A stretch of DNA of 15,205 nt, taken from DAOTXL01 sp034434895 (lineage in GTDB: Bacteria > Chloroflexota > Anaerolineae > JAAYZQ01). Numbering within the stretch: position 1 is the first letter of the stretch; each line of letters begins with the position of its first letter. The notes beneath the pieces were generated by a model that saw only the letters and a program-made list of their open reading frames with translations, was not told the origin of the DNA and made no database searches. The stretch spans positions 1-15,205 of the forward strand of contig DAOTYI010000274.1 of the NCBI GenBank assembly GCA_034434895.1, in the 5' to 3' direction. Positions 1-5,038 of the stretch are shown piece by piece. A program made the translations under genes and the position numbers.

Positions 1-10
1 CCCCGCTCTG

Positions 11-123
11 AAAAAGGCCAAACTTCAGGAGAGGGGGATAAAAAGGGATTTTGCGGTGGGCGGCGAAGTCACCTGCCGCAGAACCCCTTCCTGATCCCCC
101 CTCTCCTGAAGTTTGGCCTTTTT
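11..123. repeat. 27-bp perfect inverted repeat around a 59-bp spacer
   Basis: Bases 11-37 begin AAAAAGGCCAAACTTCAGGA and are the exact reverse complement of 97-123. Similarity continues outward less perfectly (CCCCG at the left edge against CGGGG after 123). A diverged relative in direct orientation to the left arm lies near 283-308 (AAAAAGCCAAAGTTGAGGGA). The arrangement resembles a short non-autonomous palindromic element, possibly cut by the window edge. No transposase was seen. Confidence 0.75.
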
Positions 124-186
124 TAGAACGGGGCGGGAAAATCTCCAAAACCCGCCTCCGGCGAGGCCAAAAGAACAAAAAGAAAC

Positions 187-223
187 TTTTTCATTGCGAA
201 GGCGCAGCCTTCGCAATGAAAAA
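187..223. repeat. Perfect 16-bp hairpin, T-rich and A-rich at its ends
   Basis: The left arm 187-202 reads TTTTTCATTGCGAAGG and the right arm 208-223 is its exact reverse complement, with the 5-base loop CGCAG. It lies about 130 bases beyond the stop of the WD40-permease gene. It might act as a weak terminator in either direction, but the A/T runs are part of the stem rather than a free U-tract, so a repeat element is just as likely. Confidence 0.7.
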
Positions 224-312
224 TTAATCTTCTTTTTGGAGCCGCGGAAGCCGTCAGGGGGTCCATGCAGGGGGCCGCGGGCAAAAAGCCAAAGTTGAGG
301 GAAGGGGGCCAG

Positions 313-350
313 GGGGTAGGAGCGAGGTCAAATCGAACATTGTCGAGTTG
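313..350. repeat. Dispersed repeat, copy 1 (shared with 8840-8876)
   Basis: The block begins GGGGTAGG, continues with GAGGTC and ends ACATTGTCGAGTT. The same parts in the same order occur at 8840-8876 just before the tungstate permease gene. The copy here ends one base before the stop codon of the WD40-permease gene. No coding or RNA role is apparent. Confidence 0.6.
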
Positions 351-351
351 A

Positions 352-2520
352 TCATCTCCTCTCACTCCGCGCCATATAATTCTCCAGCTTGCCCTGCAAG
401 AACTGGAATATGACGGTTAGAATCCAATAGAAGGCTGCGGCGATGAGAAAGGTCTCCAATGCCCGGAAGTACTGGCGGCCGATCTTTTGCGCCCGGTAGC
501 TCAGCTCCCAGACGGCCATCACCGACACCAGCGCCGAGTCCTTCATCATGGCGATGAACTCATTGCCGATGGGCGGGATGACAATGCGGAAGGCCTGGGG
601 CAGGACGATGCGGCGCAGGGTCTGGGTCGCCGACATGCCCAGCGCATGGGCCGCTTCGTGCTGGCCCTTGCCGATGGCCTGGATGCCGGCACGAAAGATC
701 TCGGTCATGTAAGCCCCATAGTTCACGCCCAGGGCCAGGACACCGGCGACCTCGGCCGGCAGGACGACGTTCAAACGGGGCAACCCCAGATACCAGATGT
801 AGATCTGCACCAGCAGGGGGGTGCCCCGGATGAGGGAGACATAAAAGCTGGCCAGGCCGTTGGTGATCGGGTTCCTGGACAGCCGGCCCAACGCCCCCAG
901 CAGGGCCAGGACCACTGCCAGCGAGATCGAGAGGAAGGAGATGTAAAAGGTCACGCCGGCGCCGGTCATGATAAAGCGGAGCCAGTGGCCCATGAACGCC
1001 ACATCGAGGTTGAAGCGGCGCAGCACCGAGTAGAGGACCACCAGCAACCCGATCCAGACGGCGGCCCCATACACCCCCAGGCGGGCCTGAAATGTCCGCC
1101 GGCTGGTCATCAACCGCTGGGCCAGGGGCAGGTGCTCAGGGGCTTCGTAGTGAATGGCCACCGGTTCGCGCGTCAGAACCAGGAGCAACGCCACATACCA
1201 CAGCACCAGCACCATCGCCGGCCACGCGACCCGGAGTCGAACCTCCCAGGAGACAGGGTAACTCAGAGCCTCCAGGAGGGGGAGGCCCAGGACGATGATC
1301 GGCCCCAACAGAAAGAGGGCCAGGGCAAGCAGGTGGCTCCACGTCCGGCTTCGCCACAGGCCCCACAGGCAGACCAGCCCCACCAGGCCGCTGATCCAGG
1401 TCCAGGTTGTAAAGAGCCGGCCCCATATCGGCAAAAAGCCATAGCGGGTCCATTCCAGGTGGGTGATTTTCTGATTGGTCATCTCCCACACGCGGACGGT
1501 TCCATCGTCTGCGGCCGAGAGGATGGTATCGGCCTGAAAGCCGAACAACACCCCGGTCACGGCGCTCAGGTGTCCTTCGTACACGGCGGTAAATTTGCCG
1601 CCCGGGATGCGCCAGGTGCGGAGTTTGGTATCAGCACTGCCGGAAAGCAGGCTCCTGCCATCCTGGCTGAAGAGCAGGCTGGTCACAGCCCCATAGTGCC
1701 CTTCGGCCATCCAGGCCACGTCGCCGCTCTCTACATTCCAAAAGGCGCAGGTGGCGTCCTGCGCCCCGGAGGCCAGGAGCTGGCCATCAGGGCTGAAGGC
1801 CAGCGACAGGACCGGCCGCCTGTGCCCCAGCCACGTTTTCTCCTCCGCGCTTTCCCAGCGGCCTTCCAGCCGGCGGACGGCCATGCCGGTGCGGGTGTCC
1901 CAAAGCTGGATGTTGGGGCCGTCGCCCACGGCCAGGAGGGTGCCATCCGGGCTGAGGGCCACCGCGTGAGTGGTGTCCTGACCGGGGCCGAAGGAGCGGA
2001 TCTCCGGTCCTGGGGCCATGCCGGTGTCAGGCAAAGCCGAAACGTCCCACAGCCGCACAACCCCGTCGTCGCCGACCGTCGCCAGCCGCTCACCGTTGGC
2101 CGACAGGGAGAGGCCGTTCAGCGGCCCGTGGGTGTCCAGGGAAAGCCGGCCCTGGCCGGTGGTCGCATCCCAGAGCCGCACCGTCCCATCGCGGCCGGCC
2201 GAGATCAGGGTCGAACGGCCGGGGACAAAGGCCAGGCCGACGACCGGGCCGCTATGGCCGGCCAGGGTGCGCCCGGTCCAGTCCTGTGTATTCCACAGGC
2301 GCACCGTTCCATCCTGAAGGGCGGCCGCCAGCAGAGAACCGTCACTGCTGAGGGCCAGGCCCCTGACCTGGACGGTCATCGGCAGTCGGACAGGGCCGCC
2401 GGCCCAGGCCTGAACCGCATACAGCAGGCTCAAGACAGCGGTGAGGGCGACCAGGCTCAGAAACAGCCTCACCGCCCTGGGCCGGGATCGGAAACTGGAC
2501 AGGACACCCACCTTTGCCAT
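352..2520 (-). CDS. WD40 propeller fused to a HisM/GlnP-type ABC permease
   Basis: A 722-residue membrane protein, probably an amino-acid ABC importer permease with an extracytoplasmic beta-propeller. Residues 18-40 form an N-terminal membrane anchor preceded by arginines. Residues 47-350 hold seven WD40 repeats; their ends are visible as LWN 75, LWD 116, LWD 157, LWD 206, FWN 260, TWR 302 and VWE 344, enough for a closed seven-bladed propeller. Four further membrane segments follow (about 370-390, 395-413, 432-449, 483-500), then a complete permease domain (about 515-715) with the cytoplasmic EAA loop at 607-643 (EIFRAGIQAIGKGQHEAAHA, then LGMS). The positive-inside rule puts the propeller outside and the EAA loop inside, although segment boundaries are estimates. 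HisM/GlnP proteins are usually near 220-320 residues without a propeller. The ATG is preceded by AGGAGG and lies 11 bases after the dppC-type stop. The permease family is clear; the role of the propeller is unknown, perhaps docking of the fused binding protein. Confidence 0.9.
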   Translation of the reverse strand: MAKVGVLSSFRSRPRAVRLFLSLVALTAVLSLLYAVQAWAGGPVRLPMTVQVRGLALSSDGSLLAAALQDGTVRLWNTQDWTGRTLAGHSGPVVGLAFVPGRSTLISAGRDGTVRLWDATTGQGRLSLDTHGPLNGLSLSANGERLATVGDDGVVRLWDVSALPDTGMAPGPEIRSFGPGQDTTHAVALSPDGTLLAVGDGPNIQLWDTRTGMAVRRLEGRWESAEEKTWLGHRRPVLSLAFSPDGQLLASGAQDATCAFWNVESGDVAWMAEGHYGAVTSLLFSQDGRSLLSGSADTKLRTWRIPGGKFTAVYEGHLSAVTGVLFGFQADTILSAADDGTVRVWEMTNQKITHLEWTRYGFLPIWGRLFTTWTWISGLVGLVCLWGLWRSRTWSHLLALALFLLGPIIVLGLPLLEALSYPVSWEVRLRVAWPAMVLVLWYVALLLVLTREPVAIHYEAPEHLPLAQRLMTSRRTFQARLGVYGAAVWIGLLVVLYSVLRRFNLDVAFMGHWLRFIMTGAGVTFYISFLSISLAVVLALLGALGRLSRNPITNGLASFYVSLIRGTPLLVQIYIWYLGLPRLNVVLPAEVAGVLALGVNYGAYMTEIFRAGIQAIGKGQHEAAHALGMSATQTLRRIVLPQAFRIVIPPIGNEFIAMMKDSALVSVMAVWELSYRAQKIGRQYFRALETFLIAAAFYWILTVIFQFLQGKLENYMARSERR

Positions 2521-2531
2521 CTTGCCTCCTG

Positions 2532-3806
2532 CTAAATCCGCAACCGGGGGTCCAGCGCGTCGCGCAAGCCATCCCCCAGCAGGTTAAAGCCCAGCACGCT
2601 GAGCATGATCGCCACGCCGGGAAAGAGGACCGCCCACCAGGCCCCGCTGGCCAGATATTTGTAGCTGTCACCCAGCATCGCCCCCCACTCCGGTTCAGGA
2701 GGGATTGCGCCCAGGCCCAGGAAGCCCAGAGCGCCGGCCCACAGGATGGCGTTGGCCAGGCCCATCGTCGCTTGGACAATGACCGGTGACAGGCTGTTGG
2801 GCACAATGTGGCGGAACAGGAGGCGGGCCTGTCCCACCCCGACCGCCCGGGCAGCGGTGATATACTCCTTTTCCACCACCGACAGCACCGTGGACCGCAC
2901 CAGCCGGGCATAGACCGGGATGCCCACGAAACCGATGGCAATCATCCCTTTATCCAGGCCCGGCCCCAGCATGGCGACGATGGCGATGGCCAGCAGGATG
3001 CCGGGAAAAGCCAGAATAATATCCATCAGCCGCATGATGAGGTTCGAGACCAGCGCCCCCCCCAGCGGCAGGGCCACCACTGCCCCGGTGAGCAGGCCCA
3101 ACAACCCACAAGCGGCCGCCACGTAGGGGTTGACCATCAGCGCCGGCAGGCCCCCCAGCAGCAGGCCCACCCCGGCAAACAGGAGGGGCCGGACTGCCTT
3201 CCCGGCCCACAGCCTGTCCAGGACCGCCGCGGCGATCCCCAGGCCGGCAAAGAGGAGCATCTGCCAGGCCTGACCCGCAATCCAGGCCGAGATGGCCCCC
3301 AGGCCCAACCCGATCCCCCCTGCTATGATCCCCCGTCCTGCAGAACCGAGGGGCATCGTCTCATAGAATCCTGCCAGCAGGCCCAGCAGCCCACCGATGG
3401 TCAGTGAAATGCCGACGGCCACCACCCCCACCCGCAGCGAGTTCCATCCGCCATGGACCACCCGCCGGAAAATATCGCGCCCCACCTTGTCGGTGCCGAA
3501 GGGATGGATGGTGGGGATCTCGGCTGTCGGCTTCAGATTGGGCGGCTTCAGCTTGAGGGAATAGTCGGAATCGGTTTTGGGGTTATACTCCCAGAAAAAG
3601 TGGGCCAGCACCGTGGATAGAATGAAAAAGAGGACAATCGCCATCCCCAGGCGGGCCATGTTGCTGGAGATCATCCGCCGCCAGGCATCGCCCCACAACG
3701 AGCGATGTTCCCGCACCGCAAAATCGGTGACGACCACCTTCCTGGGGGGCGGAGCGACCGGTCGTCTGCTCCGCTCATCTTCTGGAACCTGCTGCTGATC
3801 GGCCAT
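2532..3806 (-). CDS. DppC/OppC-type ABC permease with extra membrane insert
   Basis: A 424-residue inner-membrane permease of the dipeptide/oligopeptide/nickel ABC family, expected to pair with the DppB-type protein encoded just upstream. Family features: the FGTDKVGRDIFRRVVHGG segment at 103-120, an EAA loop around 312-344 (EKEYITAARAVGVG, then HIVPNSLSP), and the conserved end with PEWGAML and DALDPRLR. Between LLAGFYE (about 149) and NLIMRLMDI (about 255) there is an extra hydrophobic, Gly/Leu/Ala-rich block of about 100 residues with perhaps four membrane segments; DppC proteins are usually near 300 residues and join these two points almost directly. The ATG at 3806 was chosen because GAGGAGG lies just before it and it follows the previous stop by 8 bases; an in-frame extension upstream would run into the dppB-type gene. 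Confidence 0.93.
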   Translation of the reverse strand: MADQQQVPEDERSRRPVAPPPRKVVVTDFAVREHRSLWGDAWRRMISSNMARLGMAIVLFFILSTVLAHFFWEYNPKTDSDYSLKLKPPNLKPTAEIPTIHPFGTDKVGRDIFRRVVHGGWNSLRVGVVAVGISLTIGGLLGLLAGFYETMPLGSAGRGIIAGGIGLGLGAISAWIAGQAWQMLLFAGLGIAAAVLDRLWAGKAVRPLLFAGVGLLLGGLPALMVNPYVAAACGLLGLLTGAVVALPLGGALVSNLIMRLMDIILAFPGILLAIAIVAMLGPGLDKGMIAIGFVGIPVYARLVRSTVLSVVEKEYITAARAVGVGQARLLFRHIVPNSLSPVIVQATMGLANAILWAGALGFLGLGAIPPEPEWGAMLGDSYKYLASGAWWAVLFPGVAIMLSVLGFNLLGDGLRDALDPRLRI

Positions 3807-3814
3807 GCTCCTCC

Positions 3815-4867
3815 TCACTCGTAATGGATGCGCGGGTCCAGAAAGGCATACGACAGGTCCACGAGCAGGTTGACGATGACAAAGATGACGGCAATGAGCA
3901 GCGTCCCTCCCTGCACCACCGGATAATCCCGCGCCAGGATGGCATCGTACACCCATTTGCCGATGCCCGGCCAGGCAAAGATCGTTTCGGTGATGACCGC
4001 CCCGGCCAGCAGGTTGCCGGTTTGCAGGCCGATGATGGTGATGACCGGCAGGAAAGCGTTCTTGAGGGCATGGCGCAACAGGACCACCCGCTCGCGCAGA
4101 CCTTTGGCATGGGCGGTGCGGATATAGTCTTCCTGCAACACCTCTAACATGCTGGACCGGGTCATGCGGGCGATGATGGCCATGGGGATGGTGGCCAGGG
4201 CTGCGGCCGGCATGGCCAGATGTTTCAAGGCATCAACAAAGGCCGCCGTGTCCCCCCGGATCAGGCTGTCAATCAGGTAGAAATTGGTCGCTGCCTGAAG
4301 CTCGCGGGTGGCCTCCAGGCGGCCGCCGATGGGCAGCCACTTGAGGAACACGGCAAAGAGCATGATCTCCATCAGGCCCAACCAGAAGATGGGCATCGAG
4401 ACGCCGATCAGGGAGCCGAGCATACTGAGGCCATCCCATATCGAATTCCGCCGTGCCGCAGAGAGGATGCCGGCCGGGATGCCCACCAGCACGGCGATGA
4501 TCATAGAAAACAGGGCCAGTTCCACCGTGGCCGGAAAGCGCAGCTTTAACTCATTGGCGATGGGAATGCGGCGATGGATCGAGTCGCCCAGGTCCCCTTT
4601 GAGCAGCCGGCCCAGAAAGCGGAGATACTGGCTGTCGAAAAACCTCCCGATATCGCCCTGTTTCAGGGCTTCGATGTCCAGGAACACCGGCCGGTTCAGC
4701 CCCAACTGTTCCCGGATCCGTTCGACATTGTCCTGGGCAGCATGTTCTCCCAGCATGGCCACGGCCGGATCGCCGGGGATCAGGCGCAGGAAAAAAAAGA
4801 CCACCACCGTCACCCCCAGCAGGGTGGGGATCAGCGAGATGAGCCGACGGATCGTATAGCGGGTCAC
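3815..4867 (-). CDS. DppB/OppB-type ABC permease
   Basis: A 350-residue inner-membrane permease of the peptide/nickel family. The N-terminus (TRYTIRRLISLIPTLLGVTV, then RLIPGDPA) is the classic first membrane helix and following motif of DppB. Further family marks are KGDLGDSI, RFPATVELAL, GVSMPIFWLGL, the EAA loop region (EDYIRTAHAKGLRERVV) and the end AFLDPRIHYE. Length is near the family norm. Translation starts at a GTG with GGGAGGAG about 6 bases before it. It should form the heterodimeric channel with the DppC-type protein encoded 8 bases downstream. The 171-bp space before it holds hairpins that may lower its expression relative to the binding protein. Confidence 0.95.
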   Translation of the reverse strand: MTRYTIRRLISLIPTLLGVTVVVFFFLRLIPGDPAVAMLGEHAAQDNVERIREQLGLNRPVFLDIEALKQGDIGRFFDSQYLRFLGRLLKGDLGDSIHRRIPIANELKLRFPATVELALFSMIIAVLVGIPAGILSAARRNSIWDGLSMLGSLIGVSMPIFWLGLMEIMLFAVFLKWLPIGGRLEATRELQAATNFYLIDSLIRGDTAAFVDALKHLAMPAAALATIPMAIIARMTRSSMLEVLQEDYIRTAHAKGLRERVVLLRHALKNAFLPVITIIGLQTGNLLAGAVITETIFAWPGIGKWVYDAILARDYPVVQGGTLLIAVIFVIVNLLVDLSYAFLDPRIHYE

Positions 4868-4905
4868 GACTCCTCCCTTAACTCAGCCTCCCACAGGTTG
4901 GAATT

Positions 4906-4953
4906 GGGTAGCCGAGGGCATTGCCCTCGGCTACCCATTGCCCTCGGCTACCC
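4906..4953. repeat. Palindromic repeat, copy C, with an extra half-unit
   Basis: Bases 4906-4936 form a 15-bp perfect palindrome around one central base; the left arm is GGGTAGCCGAGGGCA. The right half is repeated at once at 4937-4953. It matches the core of the repeats at 8778-8808 and 15117-15147, except that the central GAAGGC/GCCTTC is here GAGGGC/GCCCTC, a change made on both arms so pairing is kept. It sits between the binding-protein gene and the dppB-type gene. Confidence 0.8.
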
Positions 4954-4985
4954 AAAAGGGGGTGCAGCGCACGCCTGCACCCCCC
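4954..4985 (-). terminator. Terminator-like hairpin between binding protein and permeases
   Basis: On the minus strand, 10-bp arms (GGGGGTGCAG at 4975-4984 and its complement at 4958-4967) close a 7-base loop and are followed directly by TTTT and then GGG. It lies 54 bases after the stop of the fused binding protein and inside the operon. The short U-run suggests partial termination or an mRNA 3'-end stabiliser, which would give more binding protein than permease, as in other importer operons. This is inference from structure alone. Confidence 0.5.
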
Positions 4986-5038
4986 TGTGCTCCACTCCAC
5001 CATTCCGAACCGCCCGTGAAGCAGGGGCGATGGACCGG

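Larger units (their letters stand above)
1..351. other. Gene-free left edge, rich in inverted repeats
   Basis: This stretch lies downstream of the last gene of the minus-strand transport operon and shows no convincing coding frame. The short open frames in it run through inverted repeats and have no recognisable product. It holds a 27-bp inverted repeat (11-37 with 97-123), a 16-bp perfect hairpin (187-223), a looser GC-rich inverted repeat (about 233-247 with 275-287), a diverged third relative of the first repeat around 283-308, and a block at 313-350 shared with the tup leader. No clear intrinsic terminator for the operon was found. Any ATPase gene for the operon could lie beyond the left edge. 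Confidence 0.6.

Noticed and set aside
487..2535. Long plus-strand open frame opposite the WD40-permease gene
   Set aside because: Its translation is rich in Gln, His, Gly, Arg and Pro without motifs, typical of the antisense of a GC-rich gene; the minus frame has clear WD40 and permease domains.
3807..3956. N-terminal extension of the DppC-type permease
   Set aside because: The extension lies inside the dppB-type gene in another frame; ATG at 3806 has a strong ribosome site.
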